A stretch of 64,000 bases of DNA from the NCBI GenBank assembly GCA_905250075.1, contig CAJNOP010000091.1, positions 329,019 to 393,018 of the forward strand. The letters run 5' to 3'. Below are positions 10,607-23,972 of this stretch, in pieces (the first letter of the stretch is position 1; each line of letters starts with the position of its first letter). The translations under genes and the position numbers were made by a program. Source of the stretch: Rotaria sp. Silwood1 (lineage: Eukaryota > Rotifera > Eurotatoria > Philodinida > Philodinidae). Below the pieces are notes generated by a model. The model worked only from the letters and a program-made list of their open reading frames with translations. It was not told the DNA's origin and searched no databases.

Positions 10607-12453
10607 TTTATCTAAGAAAGAAAAATGAATTTCGAATAATTTTTATGCATGATTGTTTATTTCGGTTTCGATCGAATTAAAGTAACGACGCAACATAATA
10701 ACACATGAAAATAATCGTATTTGACTGCAAATTTTTGTTTTTTCTTTATTACATATGAAAAGAAAAGAACGACACAAACAAATAAAACAGGTTAAAAGAA
10801 AAGAACGAACAAAAAAAGTTCGTTCGTTAGGAAGAAAAATATTCAATTGGAATAAACACATATTTTTAAACCTACTTTTGTGTACTCATATTTTCGATAG
10901 ATAACTAAGGTAAATTGATTAGCTATGAAAACAAGATTCTACTTCTTAAAACAAAAATCACCTTTCAGTTTTATTATATGTTACTTGACTTTAGTCAAAT
11001 CTATATTTAATCATTTCGAATAATATAAATTAAAGGAAGACACAGACGTCTTGACTTGTTTTGCATAATAAATATTCCTATAGATATCTCGTTCTACCGA
11101 AGCCGTAGAGAAAAACGCGCTCTTCAGGATTAATTCGGTTTTTGCAAGGGAACAATCCGACATGGATAATAAAGGTTGCTATAGAATAATGGCTTCTAAG
11201 CATTATTTTGTTAAACTAGGCACCAGAGATGTCCATCGGGTCGCTGCTGTGATGATTTTCGAGAAACTTTTCCAAGAGATGCTTAAATCAAGTGCACATT
11301 TACATAATTTTACAATCTTCTTAAAAAAGAAACTACTTCTACTGCAATAGTATTTTTGAAACATCTTCAGCGTCGCTGACTTCGTTGCCATGGAAATTTC
11401 TGATAGGCACCTGGCTAAGAGCAAGAGACTAGATAAGTATGAAGTCTAATACTTCAATATTATATCTTTCTTTTGATATAATTCGTATGTATTATATAGT
11501 ATCGATAACTTCTAGGTACTAACCGACTATTATTGTTGATAATCAACTAATGTATATACACAAACAATATTTCATATATCCTACGAGCACTATCTAATGT
11601 AACTAATGCAATAAGTAGTCCATTTGACGTGATTACCAATTGTTTGGAAAACATGATCTTTAACATCGATTTCATATGAACCCCTAAATTTAAATTTTGA
11701 CAAACATTTTGATACTATTCGCAACTAAAAGTCAAACGATGAAATCGTTATGAATTTTCATGTTACAATATTTAGATCATTATGTTTTATCCAATCAATA
11801 ATAGCATTAAAGTTCATATGTATGACCATCTTCAGAAGTAATTGGACAAATTAAACAAGCGTTATTATTTTTTTCTTTGTATTAAAAAATTATATGCGTT
11901 TGTTGATGCTATTTTAACGTTTATGGGTGTATTTTATTTATATTGATAAGGATTCATTTTGTAGCACGTGTGTTGATAGACGAGTGTAAAGACTAACATT
12001 ACTAATAGAAATTATGTTTATTTTTCTTCTTAAAAGCTAGATTGTGGAGTGTTCACTGTAAATTTGGAGGATGCCTCTACAAAAAGGCGTATTTGGATAG
12101 CATTGATGTCTCAATGTTACAACAAACGTGATGTACCATTCCAGCATATTAATTGTTGGACGTATCGTTTTGTTCTTCTATAGATATTCAGTTCAACTAG
12201 AACTGATAAATGTCTAATATTAACATGTTGACAGTCCTAACTAACAGCTTTTTCTCACCTCAGATCCATAATCTCGTTGCTTAAACAGGAGTAAATGAAA
12301 AACATATAACCATACACTCGTAGGACTCTTGTTATCACCAAATATTATGGAGAACTGAATGCTCTTTGAAAAAAATTTAGAAGACTCTATTTTCATTCAA
12401 AACTCATCACTTCGAGCTTTTTTTCTACATTGCAAAAAAAAAACTCTGATTCA
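10607..12453. other. Intergenic, nothing recognised
   Basis: About 1.85 kb of AT-rich sequence between the FEM1 start and the 3' end of the unknown three-exon gene. Small overlapping open frames on both strands near 11160-11425 have no recognisable domain and no splice context. Confidence 0.4.
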
Positions 12454-15362
12454 TTATTGTATTTTTTCTAGTGGAATAAGTACTGTTTCTTCTGTTGTCG
12501 ATGTTGTTGTTGATAATTCAAGTCGAAAAGCATAAAGCATATAAGTTTCGGGATCAAATATAGCAAATGCTTTAGCTTCTAGTCCACAATATTGATAATG
12601 CATTCGATCTAAATGAAGTTCGGTCGTTTTATTTTGTCTAGCTTCAAATTCCATTGTACGCAAAACTTTTCGTCCAAATATATTAGAAAATGCACCAGGA
12701 TTTTTTATTACAAGTTCATTTTCTTTATCTAAATATATTGCCATAAATATTCTTCCATCATTTTCACAATCATCAGCATAAACGAATGCTAATAATTCTT
12801 TAATTGATGATTGATTACTTTTTAAATATGATTCACGTGTAATTAAATCAAGTGGTTTATTCAATTGTTCAACAACTAATGAACATTGTTTACCAAAATT
12901 ATCATTTATGACAATTTTAAGTTTAAATGGTTGTGGTAAACTTTTATGTATACGTGCTCGTGATTGATTATCTCTACCAGGTTCACCTTTGATACGTATG
13001 CATCCTTTAATAATAAATGAAAATAATTTATCGGGTTCAATATTAATAATAGAATCAGTTAACCATTTAGGTTCTTCATTACGTATTGCTATTGGTGCAA
13101 TAGCAATATCTTGACATTCACGCCATGATCCATCATGAATTTGATAAAAAACAGTTAAATTAGCAACTGATACAGGTTTTTCGACTGGTATTGAACGTTT
13201 TTGTTGTAAGATTTCTGGTAAAACAGTTGGTTTTTTTGAAAATATAATATGTGTTATAGTAAAATGCTGACGAACAGTATTATTTTCTGTTGCATGTATA
13301 TCTTGATATGCATTAACAGTATTTGTATTTCCACATGCCATACGAATTGATGATTCACCTTCGCATTCATTTTTTGTTAATTTGAGATTTTGAATTTCAC
13401 TAAGAGCAATATGTGGACCGGTTTGTTTGGGTGGTGGAAGTTTAGACGCAAGTTCTTTTAAACGTTGACGTTGTTGATCTGTGAGACCTGTACTATCATT
13501 TTTTTCACCTGATAAATGTGTTATTTCACCTTTTTGTATACGCATACGAGAATGATCTAATAGAATATGCAATTTTTCAGATAATACTTGATCATCTGAA
13601 GCAGTTTTTAAATTACATATAATAAATAGATCTTTATTTGAAATCTTATCATATTCCCATTTTGTTTCAAGAAACCAATTCATAGATACTGTTTGATCGT
13701 TATCATTTGTATTATCAAGTCGAGCAATCAGATTGTCTAAAATAAAACTAATTAGATTCTTTTTCGGGCTAAATAGTATTCACACAACAAGAATATCTTT
13801 GTTTTTTCATGATGATTCTCGACTTATAAAAGTTCTTGTAAATATGCCTGTCCTAAAGATGTAATGAATATTTCTAATTGACCCAGTATATGAAAAACAA
13901 CCTGTATTTCTTGACCTAGATAAATCACAAAAACTTGATATGATGTTGCTATTTATTACTTTTAGAGTCCTTTGACAAGCGTAAAATTAAGATGGAGTAA
14001 GACAGAAGTTTTGTAAGGTAGAGGTTCTACAGGGTAGTGTTTAAGACAAGTGTTAGAAAACTTTTTCAAGTCAAGTTTTAGGATACAAAATAACTTACCT
14101 CCTGGCATATCTCTATGAATTTTTTTTGTATTGGCTCTGGCTGCTTTTTTCAATCAATTATGTCTATGTAAATAAATCAATATTCTCTTTTTTTCTGATT
14201 TAGTTTTGTTCAGGAGAATTGTCTGATAAGATTGATTGTATGAAATAATTTATGATTTAACCTATGGAATAAAAAAATAACGAATATGACAAGCTCATTA
14301 TCTTTGGAAAAATTTTTAATTAGATGGACGATTCATGGGCTGAATACAGCAGAAAAACTAATTTTCGAATTGCAACTTCAAGCTTTGCATAGAAACAAGC
14401 CTATTAACAATAAAAGTTAATCGAGAGAGTATCAAGTGGTTTGATTTTTGTCTATGCTGACATGAAAAGATCGAATCTGTGAGTGTATATGCGTGACATA
14501 AAAGACTCTCTTCCACTATATCAGTATCTAGGAATAGAAATAGCGAAAACATCTGAAATTTTCACAATCAACTAAAAACAGTTTTGTATTGAAAAATGAG
14601 AGAACTCTTTTCGGGATATTCATAACTTATGAGGATATACATGATGTACATAGTTTCAAATTAAAAGCAATTAATCAGTTGATTATTTTTCTCATCGGCC
14701 TAGTCCATTAGAAGCTCTGCTAGAGATATCCTTATGAAATCTACCATGTAGAAAAAAGTACTTATCAGTCTACCTACTGTCAAATATGTATACTCAAATC
14801 CATGATACATTATGTGTCAAGCATAAATAAAGTTTTTATGTTATGAAAAACTTTTTACAATACCTTTTCGTTTTTCATTGGTAATTTTAATTAATTCATA
14901 TACACTGAATATATAAATACCATTCATATTTAATGTTCCAAACATTCGTATAAATAATTTCGAAAAACAATTAAGACCAATTTGAATACACTTTTCTTCA
15001 TTATCACTAGCATCATGTTGTTTAAGTTCGAACCATAAATGATCAAAATCAATTGTTGAATAATTTTCGTTTGTAAATGTTTGCAAATCAATACAAATAA
15101 TATGTTCATTATCTTTAAGTACAGTTGAACATATGTCAGATTTTGATAGAATAAAACCATCGTTAGTTGTTAATTGAACTATTTGTATATTATTATAAAA
15201 TTGTTCATTTATATATTTTTGTAATAATTGTATAAGTTCATTAATAGTTTTATTTGTTGGTGATTCAATAACATAGACAAATTTGAGTATTGGAATTGAA
15301 TTGTGACGCTGATTATTGCTTGCTTCATCGCCTAGTTGAACTTTTACACGTAACAAAGACAT
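12454..15362 (-). CDS. Unknown protein, 608 aa, ubiquitin-like/coilin-N-like start
   Basis: I join three exons: 14864-15362, 14099-14143 and 12454-13736. The phases are 1 and 1, and the sum is an exact multiple of three, giving 608 aa. The small middle exon uses an aaaag acceptor and is the weakest part. The first about 95 residues (LRVKVQLG, then FVYVIESPTNKTINELIQLL, then a ..LTTNDGFILS.. strand and an acidic-neutral DNEHIICID strand) resemble the ubiquitin-like N-terminus of coilin, but this is pattern recognition only. The remainder, including a beta-rich C-terminal half (LTVFYQIHDGSWREC, FSFIIKGCIRIKG, FAIFDPETYMLYAFRL), is not recognised. A decayed duplicate at 16441-17760 contains parts of both the body and the upstream region, which supports one transcription unit. 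Confidence 0.6.
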
Positions 15363-16440
15363 TTTATTAATGCTTATGTCAGCAACAATACCATATTAAA
15401 ATATTTAACCTGTTTTTTGTGTTCTGTTCTGTCCTTGACGACAGAGTTGATAAATAAAAAAAACAAATGTGCTATGATGGTTTTTTTTTGATCCTCTGCA
15501 GTTACTATGACAATAGTCAATGTGTCAGACTTCAATAGAAAAAGAAAATGATGTCAGAAGGCTCAATGATTTGGATGTACGACTGTAATCATAAACATTC
15601 TATGAAAATCAAACAATGAAAAGAAAAGGGATGACTTCTACATTAAAAGTTTTGCAATCTCATCAAACGAAATTGATTAACATTTTTCAGTGCATGTATC
15701 TGGTGATGAAATACTCACAGATCTTGCGTACTCATACTAGGATCTGAGTATGACCATTGAGTATTCGCCTTTTAATATTAGAATGTTTTCTGGATACTCA
15801 TATATATTGTTCGTGTATGATGAAAATTTAAAAATAAAAATCTGTTTCGGAATCAGAGGTATTAGCTTAATTTCTTAGTATTTCTATACAAAGAAGAGAT
15901 AAATTTTCTATTAGTAGAACATGCAGTAACACTAAATGAAAACACGTATTTAGAAAAGTACAACATCAGTAAAAGAATGACTCAAGGAAAAGGGTGTTAG
16001 TAGCTTTCATGAGTAAAACTTTGATTAGTCTATAAAGAAGACTTATATGATTGAATGATTTTGAAGTTGTTCTAGCCTAGAGATCCTCTCTATGAGTATA
16101 AATTATCAGTTCAAAACTAATGAATCACTTTGATCAATATGCTTGCTAAGCGAATGTCAAACGATCTTTTAGAAAAATATTCTGAATAAAAGAGAGGCTG
16201 TGCACATTATAAGAATTTTTCAAATGGGAACTTTTCGCTATTTCCGAATATATTTCTCGAGTATGGAATTCTGTACAACATGAAATATTACCATAAGTGA
16301 CACCGTATCTATGCGTTTTTACTAAAGAGTTTAATAGTGTCTATGTAAATCGGTCTTGATTAAGTCATTCAGAAGTAGATATCACATTTTACCAAGAAAA
16401 ATTTTCTCTAGAAAACTGAGATATTATATTTTCTTTAATA
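15363..16440. other. Intergenic, upstream of the unknown gene
   Basis: AT-rich. The first about 200 bases (to about 15560) resemble 17610-17770 beyond the decayed duplicate, so they belong to the duplicated unit and probably include the promoter. Nothing else was recognised. Confidence 0.4.
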
Positions 16441-17770
16441 GTTAATTAAATTAATTTATCGAGGTTCAATATTAATAATAGAATCAATTAATCATTTACG
16501 TTCATCATTAGGTAGATTGCTATTGGTACAATTTTTCTAATGTTGTTAAATGCATTTTTGTTGTAAGACGTCGAGTAGCACAGTTGATTTCTTCGAAAAT
16601 ACAATATATGTTATAATAAAACATCAACAAAAAGTCTTAGCTTAGGAATTGCAATTCAAGCAAGTATAAGGAAGATCACTAACGAAATATTGTATGAAAA
16701 AACATAAAGAGCTAAACAAATTAATGATAAAGATTCGCCATCCTTGCTAGGACATTAATCATATTTTATGCATGCTTTTCGTTTTTTTTCTTCAGTTTTA
16801 CATTAGACACGATTTGGTTCATAATAAAAATTCATCGTATAAATAACAAAGTCTGTAACAGAGAAGTCAAAAAAAAAGAATCTATATAAGAAGTAGATTC
16901 ATGCATCCTCAATGACAATAATCATTCTTTCATCTTGAGTAAAAAAGCTGTTATTATTTTATTCCATTTGACTGTTTCAAGTAGGCTCTTTCGCATAATT
17001 TTCATGAGTTCAGCGTATGAACTACTTTTGCATGTGCACATAACTCATATAAACATTTAAGTGCTTGTCTATGAAAAGAAAGTCATGTGATATGAACACA
17101 TATTGAGTTCTGTACATCTCAAGCATATGAACAACGGAGATATATAAGTTCTTTCAAATATTGAGAGTGTTGATCTGTGACAGTTATGCAATCGTTTGTT
17201 TCACCTGATCAATGAGTTATATTTCCTTTTTTTGTATACACATAGGAGAATAATCCATTAATAAAAAAAAATAGTATTATTAGTATTATCTAGTTTAAAG
17301 TGTTTCGAAGGATGTAATGAAAGTAATAAATAAATAATTCTCAATCGATATCGAATTACTGAGATAGGACAATAATGTTGTAAGCTAAAATGATACAAGC
17401 TAACTCATCATCTGACAACAAGCTAGAAGGTTATATGTTTCTTATGTATATCAGAGAAGAATATAATTACTCGAACTGAAGATCCTTGAGAGTTATAGAT
17501 ATCATATCTTATAAATTCTCTCTGACGATAATGCAGAAAAAATTTTTGTTCAATTTTTCATTAATATTCTTTCATAAATTTTTGCATAGGCAAAAACAAT
17601 TCAGATGAAAAGTCAAAAAACTATTTCTCTTTTCGTCTTCTGTTTTGTATTGATAAATAATGGAAAAAAGTTTTAGCAAAATGCTTGTCTTTTCTTTGTT
17701 CATTGACCATGAAAATAGTAAATGTGATTGGCATAAATAAATAAAAAAATGAAATGACGTAAGATGTCTA
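16441..17770 (-). pseudogene. Decayed partial duplicate of the unknown gene at 12454-15362
   Basis: 16455-16625 aligns with 13030-13265 of the intact gene (shared caatattaataatagaatca, attgctattggt, ttttgttgtaag). 17140-17285 aligns with 13455-13575 (shared tgttgatctgtga, tttcacctgat, tttttgtataca). 17610-17770 resembles the upstream flank at 15400-15560. Order and orientation are kept, but the copy is riddled with stops and indels, has extra sequence in the middle, and lacks most of the coding region. Confidence 0.65.
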
Positions 17771-18810
17771 AACGATTAATATATGCTATCTCGATAACTC
17801 ATTCTTTATCTGCAATGTTTTGATATCTTTTAGTCATTCCGATAAAGAACTAGAGAGAAAAAATGATGAGCTTGTTAGCATTGCTTTGATAATGTTCATT
17901 ATGAGATAATAATCGTCTTCTTATTTTATAACCTTCTTAAGACAATATATATACAAAAAAAAGAAAGTTAATGATAATAATAAGAACAAAGTTAACATAA
18001 ATCAATCATAATAGAATCGAGATTTATCATTTTGACATCATCTATCGTAACAACAGAAACACATGTATATGTCATTCTATTATTAAATAGAACTTGAATG
18101 TATAATAGACATAGTGCAGTCATCGATACAACGACTGCACATATTGATGAATGATGACGATGATGATTGAACTTGTTTTTTTTTTCTTTCAGTATAATCA
18201 ACACTTTATAAGAATAAACATGCTCACGGTCATAACCTTGAATGCCCATCAGTAAAAAAAAAGTACCGTATGTTGAATATACATATAAAAAGGGTTGTCA
18301 GGCGCATGGCCGTAGTGTTCATATAATCAAGAAAAGAAGCTCTATCAGCAACAGTCTATATATATACACATACACCTATCACCAATCCATAGAACAAAAA
18401 GAAAGAAAAGAGAAAGAGAGATCATTTAATCTCTGGATACTATACTGCTGGTATTGTTGTTGTTACCATATATGCAATACCATGCGAGAAAAAGAACGAG
18501 AAAAAAATACAATTGTGTTTGTTACCGTTCATCATAACGAATAAGAGCAGAGAACTGATCCCCATCAAATGTTCATCTTATGAAAGACGAGAGAATTATG
18601 CGGATACTCACATACAGAATAGACACTTGAATAAATTCAAATAAATATATATATATATATATATGAAAAGAAAAGAAAATAAAAGAACGAAAGACTTCTT
18701 TACTTCAACATTTTCACGTATGTATTATATATTCTATACAACAATCTTCAAGTTTATTTTATTGAAACAAGATATTTATATTCATTGTAGATGTTTATTA
18801 AAAAAATCAA
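17771..18810. other. Intergenic, upstream of the lectin-like gene
   Basis: No supported gene. Two short frames near 17992-18249 (-) and 18242-18544 (+) are low-complexity and lack domains. An (AT)n microsatellite lies at 18645-18664. Confidence 0.4.
18645..18664. repeat. (AT)n microsatellite
   Basis: About ten uninterrupted AT units, 147 bases before the lectin-like start codon. Confidence 0.8.
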
Positions 18811-19641
18811 ATGATTAAACGAATATTATTTTATTTTTTTATTTTTTTCTTTATTCATATAACACCATCATGGAATTATGAATTTGAAAGTTGTTGTTCA
18901 AATGAGAAGACAACAAATAATACAAATCATCTTCTAACATGTCCATTAAATTTTGTTATTAAATTACGTTCAGCTATTTTTTATACAGGTAATGGTTGTT
19001 CAAGAAGTGAATGTCAAAAACGTCTTAATAAATATTATCTATCTTGTAATAATCATCGTACATGTTCAATATCTATACGATGTATTCTTATGGATTCATC
19101 AACATGTTCATGGTTAGAAAAAACTAAAAGTTATTCACAACATTTAATTATTGATTATGATTGTATTTTATATAAATCAGAATCATCATTAATTACATTA
19201 AATAATCAAACAAAAAAAGAACAAAATGATAATATTGTACTTTTTTCTGCTAAAGTTAATATTGAATCACCTCCATTAGATACAAATGATAATGATACAA
19301 TTATAACAGATAATGAAAATGAATGGAAAGAATATTTTCTTAAAAAATATTTTTATTCAAAACAATTAAATGATAATAAAACAATAATTATTCATCAACA
19401 ACGTTCATTATTTAATGATATACTTCGAACAATTATTATACTTATAGTATTTACTTTTATTCTTATTTTATTTATGATAATTATACTTTATATTTATAAA
19501 CATATTATATTAATGAAAAAGAAAAAATTCTATGATCAAGATAATAAAAATCGACCATTTCCAACTGATGATGCTTATGATAATTTAAAAGCAAATAGAA
19601 TAGAATCAACAAGTGAAACTGGTACAACAACCGATGTGTGA
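18811..19641 (+). CDS. Type I membrane protein with a SUEL/rhamnose-binding-lectin-like domain, 276 aa
   Basis: Residues 1-21 form a signal peptide (hydrophobic FYFFIFFFIHI). Residues 28-118 are cysteine-rich with the spacing of the SUEL galactose/rhamnose-binding lectin domain: C44 after a start strand, a central C63...C68, C79 and C85, a SC..W motif at 99-101, and a terminal Y-D-C at 116-118. A transmembrane helix is at about 208-231 (ILIVFTFILILFMIIILYIY), followed by a basic stop-transfer KKKK and a short tail. The last four residues, TTDV, fit a class I PDZ-binding motif. There are several N-glycosylation sequons (NNT, NQT, NDT, NKT). A cell-surface sugar-binding or adhesion receptor is the likely role. 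Codon use is strongly A/T, like its neighbours, and there is no intron. Confidence 0.72.
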   Translation: MIKRILFYFFIFFFIHITPSWNYEFESCCSNEKTTNNTNHLLTCPLNFVIKLRSAIFYTGNGCSRSECQKRLNKYYLSCNNHRTCSISIRCILMDSSTCSWLEKTKSYSQHLIIDYDCILYKSESSLITLNNQTKKEQNDNIVLFSAKVNIESPPLDTNDNDTIITDNENEWKEYFLKKYFYSKQLNDNKTIIIHQQRSLFNDILRTIIILIVFTFILILFMIIILYIYKHIILMKKKKFYDQDNKNRPFPTDDAYDNLKANRIESTSETGTTTDV

Positions 19642-20519
19642 GTTGACATGAATTTTTTTTTTTTAGTTTTTCATAATCATTTTATAAACTTTAATTGTGT
19701 GTACGTGTGGGGTTGTTTGTTTGTTTGTTTGTTTATTCTTAACGTTTAACGAAATAATATATATATATATATTCATATAAAGATATATAAGTTTCGGCAC
19801 AATGATATATAACTAACGGCAATGATGAGATAACACACAAACAAAGCTTTTCTTTTCTCGGTTTTTTTTTTTGCCTTCAACCATAATCGATATATATATA
19901 TATATTAATCTATTGTTATCAAGGGTTCAGTTACTGCTGCAAGAATTGATTTAGTCTCTATGAGGTGCAAATGAGCATGATGTAACATACTTTTAGTTAA
20001 CCAGTCTATTATCAATAATGAAAGAGAAAAGCGGGTAATGATCTAGTACATTAAAAATAAATACGAACTGTAAGATAGGACAATATGTGAGAAAACGAGA
20101 TATGATATCCTACTTTTGTTCTCCTCATTATATTTGACAATGATTGCGTATGTTGTATATAGACCTTGGATCATTGGTGTGTCAACTATACACCACACGC
20201 GTATATTCAGCTCAAAGAGCTCAGTCATTTTATCCATATTTATATGTACACATAGAGAAAAAAAGCTCAATCAACTATATATATATATATATATATATAT
20301 TATGTCATAGTGTGAATGGATGTTAGCCGGCATATGAGTCTAATAGCTTATGCTGTGCAAGTTGTTCAATGTCATCATTCTTATTATTGATCGATAATTG
20401 ATTGATGGTTCTTTAAACAAGAATCTATCGTTTTTATTGTTAATGATTACATTATCGGAATGATTTCCAGTTCAACGTGTTCTAAATAATAATTTGTACT
20501 TGTCATCATTATACAGTTT
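19642..20519. other. Intergenic with microsatellites
   Basis: Holds a TTTG run (19713-19734), TA runs near 19757 and 19890, and an (AT)n run at 20276-20303. No gene was recognised; the small frames near 20043-20326 sit over these repeats. Confidence 0.45.
20276..20303. repeat. (AT)n microsatellite
   Basis: Uninterrupted alternating AT of about 14 units. Confidence 0.8.
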
Positions 20520-20710
20520 CTTGATTGAATATAATTCTGTATATTTATTATGCACTTATTTGATATCGTCAGAAATTGAATTAATATTTTCTTCGATATG
20601 AATTGGTTTTCTGACTAAAAAATCAAAGTGTTATAGTTTATATAAAGCTAAGATTGACAGTTATATCTTATCAAAAATGACCACAGGATATCTTAGCTGT
20701 ATGTGGCCAA
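20520..20710 (-). pseudogene. Decayed fragment of the DGAT2-like gene
   Basis: This aligns with 22740-22925, the last exon and preceding intron/exon edge of the DGAT2-like gene, in the same orientation. Shared pieces include ttgattgaatata, the atgaatcggttt / atgaattggttt pair, and ttatatcttaccaacagtaac / ttatatcttatcaaaaatgac. Stops and indels remove any frame. It lies about 2 kb downstream of the intact gene. Confidence 0.5.
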
Positions 20711-22669
20711 TAATAAATCAACTATCGAGAATCAAATAAAAACAAATGCATGTTGGAGAAAAGATTTTTTTCCAAAGAAAATACTCAAACATTAACAAAA
20801 AATGTTTATTGATCTTCAAAAAAAAAACAAAATCGAACGCTATTTTAATGCTAATCGAATATCATATAGTATCATTTCATGTTGTATGAACTTCACGAAG
20901 AACAATAATTAATGGATTGCTTCGATCATATTTTCTACTCAGTAGGTATCTAAAACATTCATCCGATACACAGCAAGTATCTAGAAAGCAAACAGTATGT
21001 ATGTTCGATCATGAATGTTAATTATTCACGTAAGTTAACAAACAGATCAATTATAAATGAGAATAAAAACTGAAAGTCACAAAGCAAATGTAGCATAAGT
21101 ACCTCAACAATACAAAACAAATCTTCTATGTAAATAAAAATCAAATATATTATTTCAATTTGGAGTCACTATGACAATCAATAAAAGAGTCAACAACTAT
21201 ACTTAAGACTAATATTAAGAATAATAAAATAAAATATTTACATAGGCAAAGTAAAATAATTGAAGTAGCAATAAGTAGATATGTGATATTCAATGAACAT
21301 ATGAAGCTAATGACAGGAAAAAATAACTATTAATAAGTCAATAATTTAATATATAACATTTACATTAAACAAAATATTCTTTAAAAACATGGATGGAAAA
21401 AGAAATCAAAGAAGAATAAAATGAAATTGAGTCACTATTAAATCGGATAAAAATATTGAAATGAATAGCTTAACTTTTGCAAGTAAAATTTATTAATACT
21501 TTATGTTACTAATCAAAAAAAAAATTAAACATTGTATAATGAAAATAAAAATCAAACGAATATTTACGTGTTGAGTAATCCTATTAATACATTCATATGT
21601 ATTCAATTAACTATTGATTACATCAATCTGCATTAGAACCCTGAAATTTAATCCGACTCGCTGACGGATATCAATTGAACTTTGAAAATTATCAAGTTTA
21701 TTTTGCCGAACGCAATCTATCGTTTTCTATGTTTTCTTTCAAGACTGATGTAAAAATCAATATTTTATAAAGCTATCGGTTCATATTATCCATATAGGTA
21801 GACATGTTCTCGGATGAACAGAGAAAATAGTTTTCATTGCAGCATGCTCTACTACAAGGATATAACTGTGAGCAAGCCTTTTATTCATTATACTTTTTTG
21901 TAGAAAATCTCTATAAAAGAACACAGAGGTCATCATTTGCTAGTAATTAATAAAGATGATTGCTATACTATTATAGTTTCTTAATAAAGTTAAAGGCATA
22001 ACACTTGATATCTTACACACTGGCATAATACTATGATTATTCAATAATATATATCTAAGTTTCAATTTGGTTTATATTCTGTATCCTTATAAAATTTAAG
22101 TGTTTATCGAATAACCATATTCAAAGATAATAGATAATGTAGTTTAAACAGACGAAAAATATTTTCTGGTTCCAAATGGTAAATCCACATAGAATTCTAA
22201 TTTGCACATAAGAGTAATAGTTTCAACGAGCTAAAGGTAGTCCCATATGCATACTTTATTATTACTAAAGTCTATGAAATATAGACAACACTCTAGTAAT
22301 TAGCATGTCCTGTGATAGTGAATCTATGTTGTAACATTAATTTGACTACATTCAGAACTTGCTTCAATAGACATTCTTAATGAGAAAATAATATTTCAGT
22401 TATTTCAAAGTGATTTCTAACAAAATTCAGATTAGAGATAGCTACGACATTGATTTTTCAAATGAGGAGTTGTGCAAAAACAATTATGCCAAGATCGTTG
22501 AAACAAGGTAATCACCAGAGAAAAATGATGTTTGATACATATAAACGAATTGAAGGTGCATTGGTGCTTGCCATTAGAGTTTATTTTCTACAACTATAAC
22601 TATTCTCATTATCTATTGATTACTTCATTCTTTGATATACATTTATCTCATATATGTTCTTTTCTTTAG
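20711..22669. other. Intergenic, nothing recognised
   Basis: About 2 kb, very AT-rich, between the decayed fragment and the DGAT2-like stop codon. It may hold further unrecognisable remnants of the same duplication. Confidence 0.4.
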
Positions 22670-23772
22670 CTAAACAATTTCGAGTTTTACATGTTCTAAT
22701 CTATATTTATGTTTGTTCACTTCGAAAAGTTCTTCTACAGATTGAATATATTGATGATGAAGTTGATCGATATCTTCAGAAGTTGGATTAACCTTTTGTT
22801 GAACATGAATCGGTTTACCAACTATGTAGAAATAGATTGTTTTGCTTTATATATGAATAAGAATATTAGTTATATCTTACCAACAGTAACTACAGGACGT
22901 CGAAGTGGTACATGTCCAACAAGAAATCGACCCCAAGCTATACCATTGGGAATCAAATTAAAAAAAGCATGTCGTTGATAAAGTTCATTTTCTCCAAATG
23001 AAATCACAGGTACTAATGAAGCACTAAAGATAGAAAACTATTATTTGGTTTATTAATCTCTAAAGAATCAATCTTACCCATGTTTCAATGCTAGTCTAAC
23101 AAAACCTTTTCGAGTCTTTAAATACAATATCATAGTATCATTTCTTGTAAGATACATCTCACGTGCACCACCGATAATGATGACTAATGCATGACCTTGG
23201 CCAGATTTTCCACTTAACAAATATTCACAACTATCCTTTGATACACAACATGCACCTAAACAATTCGAAATTAGGTTTTTTCAATTATATATATGCAATA
23301 TTCATTTGCCTAAATTAAGAAATAGTTCACGTGTAAATGGAAATAGAAATTGAAGATGAAGAAGCATTAAATGTGATCGAATATTTGGAAAAAGAGTTGA
23401 AAAATATGTAACATCTGTACCAAAATTACCCAATGCACTTAGAGAAAATGCTCCATGTGGATGAAAACCAAATATATAATTTCGATTTGGATCAAGATCT
23501 TCACTTTTAATTAATTTAAGAGGAAAATAATTTACAAATTGTGTAAAAATAGACAATCGACGAATTCGATTAGACCATCGACCTCCTTGTGAATCTGTGT
23601 GACGATCAAAATAGACCCAACAACCATAAATAAAAAATATCGTAAGAGTCATAGGTAAAGACCAAAACCATGATAAAAGAATAAATGTAATAAACGTAAC
23701 GATAGGTGAAAATAGAAAAATAGTCACAAGTAAAAATACTGTTAAAAATTGTAAACACCGTGCTAAATTCAT
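22670..23772 (-). CDS. DGAT2/MOGAT-family acyltransferase, 311 aa
   Basis: Four exons (23310-23772, 23078-23255, 22881-23023, 22670-22821) give 311 aa. Residues 10-50 carry two hydrophobic segments that anchor the enzyme in the ER or lipid-droplet membrane. The catalytic HPHG motif of the family is at 104-107 (FGFHPHGAFS). Further signatures are VIIVGGARE, RKGFVRLALKHG, LVPVISFGENELY, and the closing VVGKPI. Members move an acyl group from acyl-CoA to mono- or diacylglycerol or to wax alcohols, making storage lipid; which acceptor is used cannot be read here. Intron 1 begins with GC, not GT (TTTAG then gcaaat). The resulting peptide aligns without gaps to DGAT2, whereas a nearby GT donor would delete six conserved-length residues. 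Confidence 0.9.
23226..23309 (-). other. GC-AG intron region in the DGAT2-like gene
   Basis: The intron runs from 23309 down to 23256. Its donor is GC (gcaaat) and its acceptor tttag. The alternative GT donor 16 bases earlier also keeps the frame but shortens a conserved segment. Confidence 0.65.
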
Positions 23773-23972
23773 AATATAAATAGAATAATTTTCTACAATT
23801 TGCAGAATTCATATTTTTTTTTTTATTGATGAAATGAAAAACGAAAAAATTGAATATATATAAATTTATTCGATCAAATATGGGATTTATTTTTGCTTTG
23901 TAATTAATAAATAAAGATTACTCATTTTTATTAGGAATATAATCAATAAATAAAATCAGTGCCTACAAAACT

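Noticed and set aside
11162..11424. Overlapping small frames on both strands
   Set aside because: Mutually antisense and without domain or homologue that I recognise.
17992..18249. 85-codon minus-strand frame upstream of the lectin-like gene
   Set aside because: No domain, low complexity, no splice context and overlaps a plus-strand frame of similar size.
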